Below are positions 10,403-20,224 of a stretch of DNA of 39,805 bases, one piece after another (position 1 is the first letter of the stretch; each line of letters starts with the position of its first letter). Source of the stretch: Basidiobolus heterosporus B8920 (lineage: Eukaryota > Basidiobolomycota > Basidiobolomycetes > Basidiobolales > Basidiobolaceae); NCBI GenBank assembly GCA_000697455.1, contig JNET01035312.1, positions 1-39,805 of the forward strand, read 5' to 3'. The translations under genes were made by a program, and so were the position numbers. The notes beneath the pieces were generated by a model. The model was not told where the DNA came from. It made no database searches and saw nothing but the letters and a program-made list of their open reading frames with translations.

Positions 10403-10993
10403 TTACAAAAAGGCGGAAACAGCGGCGAATACGGCAGCAAAGGAAACCACGGAAAGAATAGGTGTTTGGGAGATAGCGGAATTTTTGTGATCACTCTTGT
10501 CGGTAGAATGGGCAACAGAAGATGAGCTAGTGCTGGAACTATGGCTAGAACTGGCACTGGAGGTATTGCTGCTGCTGCTGCTGCTATTGCTACTGCTACT
10601 GCTACTGCTAGTTCTTGAAGCAGAAGATGAGGATTTAGAATCACTCTCAGGTTTGGAAGTAGAAGCTTCAGTAGGCTTGACGCTAGTAGTGGATTTGACG
10701 GTGGCAGTAGGTTTGTTAGCGACGCTGCTAGTAGGTTGGAAGTATTCGTTGACACAGGTTTGGCGGCACTTCTCGATCTCAGGAATGCTTTGGCTAGTTT
10801 TACATTGATCAAAACAGTCATTGGTATTACGGATATCACTCTCGCTAGGGTGTGGAACACCATAGCATTTGGCGATGCATGAAACATCAGTACCGCACTT
10901 GTTTTCTTCGGTGCATTGAATACGAGGATCGACAGCAGCCATAGCGGTAGATACAAGGGCGCTAACGAGAAGAAGCTTTTGTCCAGAAATCAT
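10403..10993 (-). CDS. Secreted Cys-rich, Ser-rich GPI-anchor-type surface protein
   Basis: The 196-residue product has three parts. An N-terminal signal peptide (MISGQKLLLVSALVSTAMAA) comes first. A compact domain (about residues 23-87) follows with eight cysteines, six of them in three CxxxC pairs (CIAKC, CFDQC, CRQTC). A Ser/Thr-rich stalk (about 90-165) with long serine runs ends in a hydrophobic tail preceded by small residues, the usual layout of a GPI-attachment signal. This predicts a plasma-membrane or cell-wall protein. The cysteine spacing is not the eight-cysteine CFEM pattern as I know it, and no family name is assigned. The serine runs come from a GCT/ACT trinucleotide repeat. 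Confidence 0.85.
   Translation of the reverse strand: MISGQKLLLVSALVSTAMAAVDPRIQCTEENKCGTDVSCIAKCYGVPHPSESDIRNTNDCFDQCKTSQSIPEIEKCRQTCVNEYFQPTSSVANKPTATVKSTTSVKPTEASTSKPESDSKSSSSASRTSSSSSSSNSSSSSSNTSSASSSHSSSTSSSSVAHSTDKSDHKNSAISQTPILSVVSFAAVFAAVSAFL
10562..10613. repeat. Trinucleotide repeat encoding poly-Ser
   Basis: Imperfect (gct/act)n run on the plus strand (gctgctgctgctgct then attgctactgct units), read as serine codons on the minus strand inside the surface-protein gene. Length polymorphism is likely. The plus-strand poly-Leu frame across it is a shadow. Confidence 0.85.
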
Positions 10994-11675
10994 GATTAAT
11001 AGAGAAAAATGGAAAATTGACTGATTTTTCTTTACGATGTCCCAGGCCTTTTAAAGCATGGCGAACACCTGAGAACACTTGCAAACCCAACGCAAATCCT
11101 AAACTTGAGTTTTCTTTCGAAAATTCATCATGTTGATAGAAATTTCTTTTAACGCGTTAATTCTGAACAATGACTACTTTTGGAAAGGATGAATTTAGAC
11201 TTTCTTAACCAATTAAGAATAGCTATTGATCTTAACGCGATCTAAATTTTCTATTTACGAAAAAATCAACTTACCAAAGGTTGGTTTTCGGTTACTATTT
11301 ATATCTTATTGCATTCCATTGGGGAGAACGATTTTGGAATTGTTCGAAACATTATGATTATAGGTTAATGAAAATAAAAAATTTAAAGATTTGGAAAACT
11401 ATTGCGTTCAAAATTTTATCTCGTGTCCAGATGATTCGCTTTCTATATTCGGGTTGTCACTGCAGTGTTATCTGTATTTCCGAATCTGAACTCTGAGCCC
11501 TGAATCCTGAACCTGAATTAGAAACTCGCTAGAATCCATCAATACTAGTTGCTTATCCCTAAACCTATTTATTAATCAAGAATTATAATGGCTCAGTATC
11601 TGGCTTAAGTTTAATCGAAATCCTTATAGTTACAATGATACACAAGGATTTATTGGTCGTGTGTGACTCAGCTAT
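10994..11675. other. Intergenic, no gene recognised
   Basis: AT-rich region between the surface-protein start and the guanylyltransferase stop. The plus-strand frame at 11281-11496 does not open on ATG and shows no motif. Confidence 0.5.
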
Positions 11676-13457
11676 CTAATTATATTTATTTTTCCTCTCA
11701 TGGCGTGCCTTCCAGGCAGTACGTATCGCGGGACAATGCTCAATAAGCTAAAAGAAAAGTCAAGTTAATGTACGCTCAAAGAGTAACCAACCAAATGTAA
11801 GCAATGCAGTACCGTTTCGCTTTCCACACCATCGTCGATACTTTTGACTATCTTCTCTACTACCGAGATATGGTTACCGTCATGCTTGTCATTTCTAAAC
11901 CGGAAGAATTTCCATTTGTGCGGAGGACAGTGGGTGAGGTCGTAGGTGACTTCTACAATACTGCCATCCAATTTCGTCTTGTTGTTACGAAACCTACATA
12001 GTTTCATGAGTTCGCGAGAGGTTAGGAGGACGAATGCTAAACTTCCCAACGCCTACCTGATCCATTCATCATCGGTAAGCCCCAATTGATCGAAATATTC
12101 ATATTCACGACCGCCTTTCCAAACATGCAGACTGAAGTTAGGCTTTCCTTTTCCTTGAGATTCAACAACCAACTTGAAGTCGATCGAGTTCTCGTTCGGT
12201 GGCTTCCACTTGAGCCTTCAATTTGGGATGAGTAAAATAGAATATCAACAGTACGTGATAACGGTTCCTACATTGTTTTACACGTTCCAATATGATAACC
12301 TGCATTTACTGCGGTGAAAATCAGCCCATCACTATCATGTTTGAGTTTAGGCATCTCTGTCTTGAGAATCTTCTCCAACCCATAAGAAAGCTCCATGTTT
12401 TTGGCCTCGACCCTAGATCGATCGTTAGCATATCTTGGCTCTGCAAATGTATCACCATGGACTTACGTGAACGGCAGACATTTGGCTAATTCCGGGTCTT
12501 TTCTTAGCATTGAATTAAATGGTCCGCAAACATGATCTCTCAGGTACTAAAGTAGAGGAGTATATGTGTGAATTTGAATAAACAATCACTCTATTTGGAA
12601 CAGTTTACTGACTCCTAGGCGTTTGGTAAATGGTTTATCAATAACCACTGTTCCGGCGATAGTTAACAAGTCAAATGCCAGAAACCTAGGGGTTATCTAT
12701 GATGTAGCTCAGTGTTAGCATACTGCGTTTTCTGAAAGAACAAACGCCATTCTCAACCGAACCTTGCCATCATCTTCTTTGTCGTGTACAATCTCTCCAT
12801 CGATGATGGTTTGATGGTGAAATCTCTTGAAGGATTTATCGTCCGGGATTGGGAAGGCTAATCTGGGAACTATTTTATACTTGTTCTTTCTATCAATCTA
12901 ATGGAGTGAGCCGACAGGTACAGTAAGCAAGCAATTTGTCTAATCCTTAATTCGTGCTTTTTTTCATTTACATACAAGATAGGCTTCGGGAAGTTTTTTT
13001 GAGTTAAGGCGCATATATATCAAGCACCTTACGCCATCCGATTTCTCACATACGAAATAACTAAACAAAGGTTAGGGTGGTCAGTTGTTAGGCCGAAAGG
13101 ATTTTCCGAAGCTTGAGAAAGTGGAAAACCACCACTCACTCTTCAACTTCCAGTTCGTGCAAGTGTTCGGAACTAAAACTGATCGGCTGAGCACCTATCA
13201 AAGAACCACTTTAACAACGTGACTTTATGGATGTACGTATGCGCAGTTTATCAGAGTTGTATTCGATTAGGTACCTGGGAATCTATGAGAGGATAAGATT
13301 GAATATGTTAGTTTGTCAAGTGAAAAAAAGTCACAACAGTGACTAGTTTCCGGTGAAAAAGATAATACCTTTGAGTACCTAGCAACTGGCCAACTTCTTG
13401 ACGAAGTTCCCGCTCCTGCTCGCGCTCCACTGAATGCCCTGGTATGTCAGGAATCAT
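11676..13457 (-). CDS. CEG1: mRNA-capping guanylyltransferase (Ceg1-type)
   Basis: This enzyme transfers GMP to the 5'-diphosphate end of nascent RNA through a covalent lysyl-GMP intermediate. Eleven exons join in perfect phase to 358 residues: 13457-13369, 13282-13275, 13194-13140, 13060-12976, 12897-12763, 12696-12613, 12546-12467, 12412-12284, 12215-12057, 11993-11813, 11747-11676. Motifs seen in order: FPGAQPISF; the nucleotidyl-lysine motif EKSDG (Lys57 predicted to carry GMP); IIDGEIV; RFLAFD; HDSDGLIF; LKWKPP; and the OB-fold end WKFFRFRNDK, with a C-terminal AIRTAWKARHE. It is monofunctional, with no triphosphatase domain, as in fungi. Exon 2 is only 8 nt. The donor after exon 5 is GTTCGG, chosen because its 66-nt intron has a good branch site (tgctaac) and restores the frame. 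The gene is divergent from the AAA ATPase gene. Confidence 0.95.
13275..13282 (-). other. 8-nt microexon of the guanylyltransferase gene
   Basis: The exon reads attcccag between a catag acceptor and a gtacct donor. It supplies the end of an Arg codon, Phe, Pro and the first base of a Gly codon. Together with the flanking exons it spells the conserved RFPGAQPISF block. Without it the 89-nt and 55-nt neighbours do not join in frame and the FPG motif is lost. Confidence 0.85.
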
Positions 13458-13820
13458 GATAAATAGACAAACAAACGCGTGTGGTTTGTTGCACTGAAGA
13501 TGAGCAGAGTCGAAGTTGAGTGCACTTGGTAATAGATTAAGCCTCCTTAAGCGTTTTCTATTTAATGGCCCATATTTTTTTTCAAATCATGATAACTAGT
13601 CGGTGTATAACTTACACTGATTGAAATTCAAGTTCAGGAGTACATTTTCCAGATCAGAAGGGAGGGCGGTTCAAGTTCAGGTTCAGGAGAATTCTCCAAA
13701 AATATCGGTTTATTATTTGACCCAAGTTTAATCAAAATTCTTGATGATTTTTTTCTGTCGTGTTATTTGGTTAATGTTCCCAAATCAAAGCATTGTTAGT
13801 GTATTCAATGTTGGTCTTGA
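13458..13820. promoter_or_regulatory. Divergent intergenic promoter (guanylyltransferase / AAA gene)
   Basis: 363 bp separate the two divergent start codons. It contains two gttcagga-type repeats (agttcaggagtac near 13630 and agttcaggttcaggag near 13675). No specific factor site is claimed. Confidence 0.5.
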
Positions 13821-16800
13821 ATGGTACTTTTTAAGACTAAAAAACATCAGAACCGGACTTCCCTTGGCTCCGAAGGGAAGTCAGTTGTATACATAAATGG
13901 ACCTGGGTTTGTTGCACTAGAGACGCACTCGGGTAATCTAGGTGTACGTGCTCTGATAAAAAAGGGTCCCGAAGAGATTAAAGCATTGTTTGAGCTGTGG
14001 TCGGATAGTTATTTAGATAAACATTCTGGTCCAGAATGGTCCCCAATGAAAAGTCGTGTCGTTAAAGAGGCCAAGAAGGAAGAACCTACTTTATGGTTAA
14101 CAAATGGACAATTCTCAGAGTTTGAACTGGAAGAGGGAGAGGAGGTAAGCTTCCGTGCTGACGTTATGCTTACCTGCTTCTTGAGTAAACTTATCGAGTC
14201 TTGCTATATCCATACATAGGTCGAAGTGACTTTATTGCCCCTGAGCTCTATACGTCGCTGGGAAAAAATCGAGTTAGTTCCGGAGACTCCGCTCACGAAC
14301 TTCAAATTACTTCCTAGCTCTTATTATATCCTTTATGATGATTTTTACAATATCTCTCCTGGAATAGGAGTCATTATTCTTAACTTGACTCACCTATTCT
14401 TCAGCAAATATCTCAGGCTGTCGTACGCGATGGATCTAATATTGACGTAAAATTAAGAAATGGCAAGAACCACGCGTTCCGGTGTAAATGTGCCTTTTCC
14501 AATGATATGTGGGGAACGGTCGATGAACATACCAAGCTGATCTTCTTTGAAAGGCCAGTGGAAGAGAAACTCGTACAACAGCGCAAGGCGCTGGGAAATC
14601 TGATCAGTTGTTTTGGAGACGAAGGGAAGAGGTAGATCTCATCTACGAAATCTGAGCCCAGTCGCGCTCTTAACCACTAACGAAATCACCGAATCCCTAG
14701 AATACAGCAACTCTTCTCTCTTGTCTTTGAAAATCGTGTTTCCTGCGAACATTATGGGATATTGGTACCGAACAATTTCTTGTTGATTGGCGCATCCGGA
14801 ATTGGTAGGCTTTATGGGACATATGAGGAATAGAGAATAGCGAATAGCGAATAGTGCGTAAGCTGACTCCTTCACTTTAAAGGGAAAACACATTTGATAG
14901 AAAATCTCTCCCATTATTACCACGCAAATGTAAGTTTCGGCTGCGGATAGGGTTGCAACGCCTGATATTTACTGTATCTACGAACAGGTTCTCACCGTAA
15001 ATCTCGGCGACTTGTCTACAAAATATCCCGGGAAATTCGGCAAAGGAATACGAGAGTATTTCGAAATGGCTGTGAAGATGCAGCCGTCCACCCGTAAGGA
15101 TATTTTATCACCAGATTTGATGTTCAGCGAGTTAACGAGTCGATTATGTAAACAGTTGTGTTTGACAATATCGAGACGTTATTTTCAAATTCCGAGTCAA
15201 GCGAGTCACTTAATCACCATCTTCTGGATATATTAGACGAATTACAGTCCAAAGAACATCGAATTTTACTTGTGGGTTATGCGATGATGCACCTATTTGT
15301 AAAGTAGACTTATTAAGTGTTTACATTGAATCATCAAGGTTGGAACTGCCGAGTCTTTAACCGATATCGATCATACACTGCGCAAACACTTCCAGGTAGG
15401 TTTTGGGGGAGGGTTTGAAGGTATCTGTTAAGCCCGTCGTGTTCTATGTCGTAACCTCTAAGCATCTAGGATGAAGTGGTACTGGATATCCCAACGCCTG
15501 AGCAGCGTCTACATTTTTTTGGTGCGTGCTTGAAAGACATGAACATCTCTGATGCGGTTATCAAAGCGGTGTCGGACAAGTGTCACGGCTACATTGCAGT
15601 AGATATCGAACTGTTGTGTAATTTAGCAAAGGCAAAATTCCCCGAAGGTAACACTCCCACTCTCATATGCAATACTTTCCCCAGGGAGACTGAGAACATC
15701 TTATTGTATCGATGGTAGACCATGTCTTCGAAGCGAAGGAGTTTTCTTCACTGATGGATACCATCAAAATCAATGCCCTTCGAGAGCACAGCACTATTCG
15801 TAAAATTGAACCAGTCCATTGGTCAGACGTTGGTGGACTTGATCGTGTCAAGGTAGAGGCCCGTTCGTGTTTTACTGTTCTAACCAGACCAGGCTGTTAA
15901 ATTGGTATTTTGTAGAGCGCGCTGGAAGAGTCAGTCATTTGGTTATATAAGTATGCCGATGCGTTCCAAAGACTAGGAATACGTCCATCCCGGGGAATAT
16001 TACTGTAAGCACAAGCACCTTGAGCTCTAGTATTCGCACCCTAACATGACAATATATTTATTGTTAGATATGGCCCCCCAGGTACCGGTAAAACGTTGCT
16101 TGCCAAAGCTGTGGCTACCGAGTCATCAGCTAACTTCCTGCCAGTGCTGATACCTGATCTGATCAAGAGTGAAATTGGAGAATCTGAAAAAGCGTTAGCC
16201 AACATCTTTCGGGTGGCGAGAAGGTGCAGCCCATGTATTGTCTTTCTTGATGAATTAGAGGCGTTGTTTGGAAATCGTGAGTCGGCAGGGAACCTGGGCA
16301 AAAAAGTACTGAACCCAATTCTATTTCTCGACTAATTATGCGAATCCACTTTAACTAGTTTGGTTTTCAATAGTTGATTTCTCAGTTACTGTTAGAGTTG
16401 GATGAATTAAACACTAGTGAAAATGGGGTAGTAATCCTGGCCGCTACTAATCATCCAGAAACTATAGATAGGAGTATTCTACGACCTGGTAATATCCTTC
16501 TTCCATATTTACTCCCTGATCCCTGACCAACACTACCGTTGATAGGTCGACTCGATCGTCTTGTTTATGTACCGCCACCAAACCATCAGGAGCGGGCAAA
16601 CATCCTGAACATCCACTTGCGTAGGTTCCCATTAGGGGAGAGTGTTTCCGTTGAAGAATTGGCCGGATTGACCGATAGCTACACTGGTGCTGATTTATCA
16701 GCCGTGGCTAGACAAGCAGGAATTCATGCACTGAAGCGATGCTGCACAAGCAGTGGTGCACAGGTAGGCTATTGATAACCATGGCATGGATTATATTTGC

Positions 16801-16927
16801 TTGTTAAACGTCTTTTCATCTACAGTTGGTGGTGGAGCAAGAGGACTTCAAATCAGCTATGAAGACTGTCAAGGCATCTACCAATGCTGTACAGCTGATG
16901 CGCTACCAAATCTTCGGTGGGCTCTAG
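13821..16927 (+). CDS. Tandem AAA+ ATPase, AFG2/SPATA5L1-like (type II)
   Basis: Fifteen exons sum to 731 codons with matching phases: 13821-14144, 14220-14325, 14394-14631, 14701-14804, 14883-14929, 14988-15093, 15156-15271, 15339-15395, 15470-15647, 15695-15852, 15916-16004, 16068-16305, 16374-16488, 16546-16763, 16826-16927. An N-domain of about 230 residues precedes two ATPase modules. D1 has Walker A GASGIGKT (253-260), but its Walker B reads LVFDNIE, with Asn in place of the catalytic acidic residue. D2 is canonical: WSDVGGL lead-in, GPPGTGKT (510-517), [17 protein letters not shown] and RPGRLDR. Two-ring layout, GESEKA and length fit AFG2B/SPATA5L1 or AFG2, which act in pre-60S ribosome maturation. 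A degenerate D1 also recalls Pex1/Pex6, but D2 is less like theirs. The N-domain I do not recognise. The second intron is AT-AC U12-type. Confidence 0.85.
14326..14393 (+). other. AT-AC U12-type intron in the AAA ATPase gene
   Basis: The 68-nt intron begins ATATCCTTTA (U12 5' splice site), holds TTATTCTTAACT (close to the U12 branch consensus; branch adenosine about 14383) and ends TCAC, with 10 nt from branch to end. It splits codon 144 after its first base. Joining at these ends gives a continuous frame for about 80 further codons to the next GT-AG intron. Nearby AG or alternative AC acceptors run into stops. Confidence 0.92.
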
Positions 16928-17053
16928 GTACATTTTGATTAGCCACTGCTATGGGTGAAGTTAATTTTATTACATATGTACATTAATCATGTTATTTGGA
17001 TGACAAAATGCCCCAACAATCACTGAATAAATAAAATATGCCTATGTAAACGT
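16928..17053. other. Convergent spacer
   Basis: 126 bp between the AAA gene stop and the seven-helix membrane gene stop. Contains aataaataaaatat (about 17025), a likely polyadenylation region. Confidence 0.5.
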
Positions 17054-17927
17054 TTAGGGTAGACTCTCCTGTGTTTTCTCTTGATGATTGCGTTGGTTTG
17101 GCCCTTTTCCGAGCTCTTTGCCAATATGACTTGCATGTCTAAGCTGTTCTACCATCAACTTAGATGCAACGGCCCCTTGAAGTTTAACAGTTAGACACGA
17201 TCCATAATATAAATCCAAAAATCCACTTACAGCTAATATTGAATAAGATGGGAGAGTTTTCTCCGAGCACCTGAAATAATACGAGAATAATTATAGTTAT
17301 ACTGGTGACGGAGGTAGCCAAGAAGTAGATTAATCCATCGGTTAGCAGCGCAGAGTGAAGTCTGGTCTTTACAACCTTCCAGCGACCATAAACTGAGGTG
17401 ATGAAGCAAAGAGACAGGAAAAGATTCAAGAAAAATTCGGTTGCTATCACGGTTATGGCCGTCGCGGTATTGATGAGACTTCCACAACCGTAGAGCGAAG
17501 TCACGAAGACTCTGGTGAACCCAATGTTTACCCCGCCAGCAACAAATCTTGAGGCCTGAGCAGTCACGCCAACCCCTAAAACCCATTTTGATCGGCCCTG
17601 ACAATAGTAGGCTTTGTGCAACATGATCAAATCGATACAAGTTGTGGAGATTAAGTTTAGAGTTGCAGCGAAGAAGACGCGGAACGAACAGCCAGTATCG
17701 AAGTAGAAAAACGTAATAACCAGTACCAGGTTAGTGATTGTTCCCAGAATGGACTGAATGAAGCACAGTTGGAAAATTGGTTTGTCGTAGCAGCTTCGTA
17801 GCATCTTGATAGAGTAATAAGTATTGCTCAGGAAAACCGCAGTTACCATCGAGGTAATGGCCATAGAAATGAACGATTGATAGAGCAGTGGTAAAGGGGC
17901 GACAATCTCATTTGGTGCCGAAGCCAT
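17054..17927 (-). CDS. Seven-helix membrane protein, unrecognised
   Basis: Two exons (17927-17231 and 17175-17054) join at phase 1 to 272 residues. The start is the ATG of MASAPNE; the upstream 11 codons lack an ATG. About seven hydrophobic helices are visible, beginning in LLYQSFISMAITSMVTAVFL, IFQLCFIQSILGTITNLVLV, CSFRVFFAATLNLISTTC, WVLGVGVTAQASRFVAGG, TATAITVIATEFFLNLFL, GLIYFLATSVTSITIIILVL and, completed by exon 2, FNISWAVASKLMVEQL. A basic, Gln-rich cytoplasmic tail follows. The topology and the conserved-looking W-V-K motif in the loop before helix 6 suggest a fungal 7TM receptor-like protein, but no rhodopsin-lysine, Pth11 CFEM or STE-type motif is present. The function is unknown. 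Confidence 0.8.
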
Positions 17928-18536
17928 TTTTGATGATTTTAGAAGGCATGCTCGAGACACACTACAGAAGACTTATATACGGATGTTCTTGTGGTCACGT
18001 GGTATACGGTTGAATCCCATCGAACCAGACATAAGAAACATGCAGTTGAACCATAGCCAAGCATATCCAGAGGGCTTCTCCTATGTTGACATCCTCTTGC
18101 ATCGGCTATTTTGGTTTACTGTGGTTAATTGTGGTTTATTGTAGTCCGTTTAAATACATCCCTGAATCCATTGTTGCTCTTTGTAGGACTCTCAAGGGTT
18201 TCAAGGTTATCGAGGCTTGATTATCAGTTAAGCACTGATGTGGAGTTGTCGCCTCCTTAGATACGTTTAAGCATTGCTACATTATCTAGCCCTTAAATCC
18301 TCAAATCTTCATCTCAGTTGTCATGATGTGACGGTGGTTCTATAAATATGATTGCAAGTCGTAAATCCCGAATCACCGTAGTAAATCCAAGTGAATCCAA
18401 ATTGGTCAGTGATACTCGACCAGCAAGGTGGTGAGATGATGTGATGAGATGGTGCCCCACAAACCAAATAACCAAATTTTCATGAAAAATTGCATTTTAA
18501 ATAAGTGAAGTGTGGGTGAGAATTGCATAATTCGTC
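17928..18536. promoter_or_regulatory. Divergent intergenic region (7TM gene / NDUFAF5)
   Basis: About 600 bp between divergent starts. It contains a ttactgtggttaattgtgg / tttattgtag repeat cluster (about 18115-18150) and a gatgatgtgatgagatgg run (about 18432-18450). No gene seen. Confidence 0.45.
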
Positions 18537-19969
18537 ATGTTTGCAAGAAAGTTGGCACCCCTTCTGAAGAGAAACCACGTCAGAAACCACGTCCACACTA
18601 TTCAACGACTAGCTTACTCTACCGAGTACAGCGTAGCCACAGTGTTCGACCGGAATGTTAAGAAAATTCAACGGGATAGAGCTGCTTTGAATGTAAGCAA
18701 AAGTCGAGAGGTGGACTACCTAAAAGATGAGATTGCTTCCCGGGTTGTAGATCGTTTACTTGTGAGTCTCCACCACTTGTTTGTTTCTCCAGTCTTCTGA
18801 ACTTAGACTCTTACTTTTTTAAGGACATCAAAAAAAGATTTCATACCGTCGTAGATATAGGTTCTGGTTGTGGACATATTGTGAAACACTTGGACGAAGA
18901 TATCGTTAGTAAGGTGATTCAGTGTGAACTTTCAGGTATTTCTGTTGAGTTTTTTCCTGCATGTCACCAGTGGTTATTGAACGTTGTCACCGTAGAGAAT
19001 ATGCTACATAGAGATGCAACACTCAAGTATGAAGGTAAATATTTGGAGAATAAGAAACAGTGAACAAGTATCTTGACTAATTGGGTGACTTTAGTTGAGG
19101 TGGAGCGCAAAGTGGTTGATGAGGAGGCATTGCCCTTTGAAGAAGATTCACTCGAGGCAGTAGTTAGTAGCTTGTCCCTACATTGGGTTAACGACTTACC
19201 TGGCGCATTGGTTCAGATACGTCGCGCATTGAAACCAGATGGCGTATTTATTGGGGCAATGTTCGGCGGTGATACTCTCTATGAGCTAAGGTATTGTTGA
19301 GCATCTTCAAGGGTTTGAAGCGCCTACCCCTAATAATGGCTTAATGTTGATAGAACTGCGCTACAACTAGCTGAGCTCGAACGCGAGGGGGGTATTTCAC
19401 CGCACGTTTCACCGATGGCTGGTTGGTGTCTTGCTTGCCCTCTCTCACCTGTCCCTCCTCCCAACTAAACTGAACTATTGCTAGATTCACGTGACCTCGG
19501 GAGTCTACTCTCTCGTGCAGGATTCAACCTGACTACTGTTGACGTTGATGAGATAGTCGTGAACTATCCGAGTCCCATTGAACTCATGGGTGATCTCCAA
19601 GCCATGGGAGAATCCAACGCAGTTATCAATAGCCGAGGCTATCTACACAGAGACACCCTTCTGGCCTCACAAGCCATCTACAAAGGTATTCATCCGTAAC
19701 ATTCAGCCCTTGACTAAGCTATGACTCACTTTTCCATTGTAGAGCTGTACGGAAATCCGGATGGCACCATCCCTGCTACTTTCCAGATCATTTATATGGT
19801 GAGTTAGCGATCTTCTCCCTATCCCAATCCCAATGCACATGCTCACCAGTCTTTATAGATCGGCTGGAAACCCGACCCAACCCAACCCAAACCTAAGCCT
19901 AGAGGCTCAGCTACCACCTCACTCAAGGATGTCTTGGAGGATAAATCGAACCCGTCACCCAATCTGTAA
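18537..19969 (+). CDS. NDUFAF5: NDUFAF5, mitochondrial complex I assembly protein
   Basis: NDUFAF5 is a methyltransferase-fold protein of the mitochondrial matrix; the human protein hydroxylates an arginine of the complex I subunit NDUFS7 early in assembly. Eight exons join in phase to 335 residues (human about 345): 18537-18761, 18824-18935, 18996-19034, 19095-19290, 19354-19421, 19485-19685, 19743-19798, 19859-19969. The N-terminus is basic and Ser-rich like a mitochondrial presequence, followed by [15 protein letters not shown]. The SAM-binding motif VVDIGSGCG lies at about 84-92. Later family blocks are [48 protein letters not shown] and, at the end, [12 protein letters not shown]. It implies that the organism keeps respiratory complex I. 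It is convergent with PAM17. Confidence 0.94.
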
Positions 19970-20224
19970 CTTCACATGTTCTTCATCTCATCAAATAAAC
20001 GACGAAAGAATTAGTTAAATTGATGTTTACTTTCTGTTTCATGAGAAGATCCAAGCATGCGAGAAAAGCCAAGTTCCTTTGAGAACCAAACAAGAGATGA
20101 AAGGGATTGTTTGTTTCGGAAGAAATAATGGTTGAAAAGAAAGATGGTTTGATGACAAGTGCTAGTGTTAGTGCTAGTGCTAGTACTAGTACTATTGTGG
20201 ATGAAAATAGGCCCAGTAGAATGT
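19970..20224. repeat. Convergent spacer with agtgct microsatellite
   Basis: Tail-to-tail spacer between NDUFAF5 and PAM17. It contains an imperfect agtgctagtgttagtgctag / tactag repeat at about 20157-20198. The plus-strand frame over it (20107-20304) runs antisense into PAM17 and does not begin on ATG. Confidence 0.6.

Noticed and set aside
10497-10808. Plus-strand frame rich in Leu/Glu over the surface-protein gene
   Set aside because: Antisense translation of the serine-codon repeat; no ATG-initiated conserved protein.
16489-16545. Intron beginning gtaatatccttc, which contains a U12-like ATATCCTT
   Set aside because: The frame and the GT...tag ends fit an ordinary GT-AG intron; the ATATCCTT lies 3 nt inside and there is no terminal AC that keeps the frame.
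17960-17960. Seven-helix protein starting at MSRACLL
   Set aside because: The codon is GTG; ATG at 17927 is used instead.
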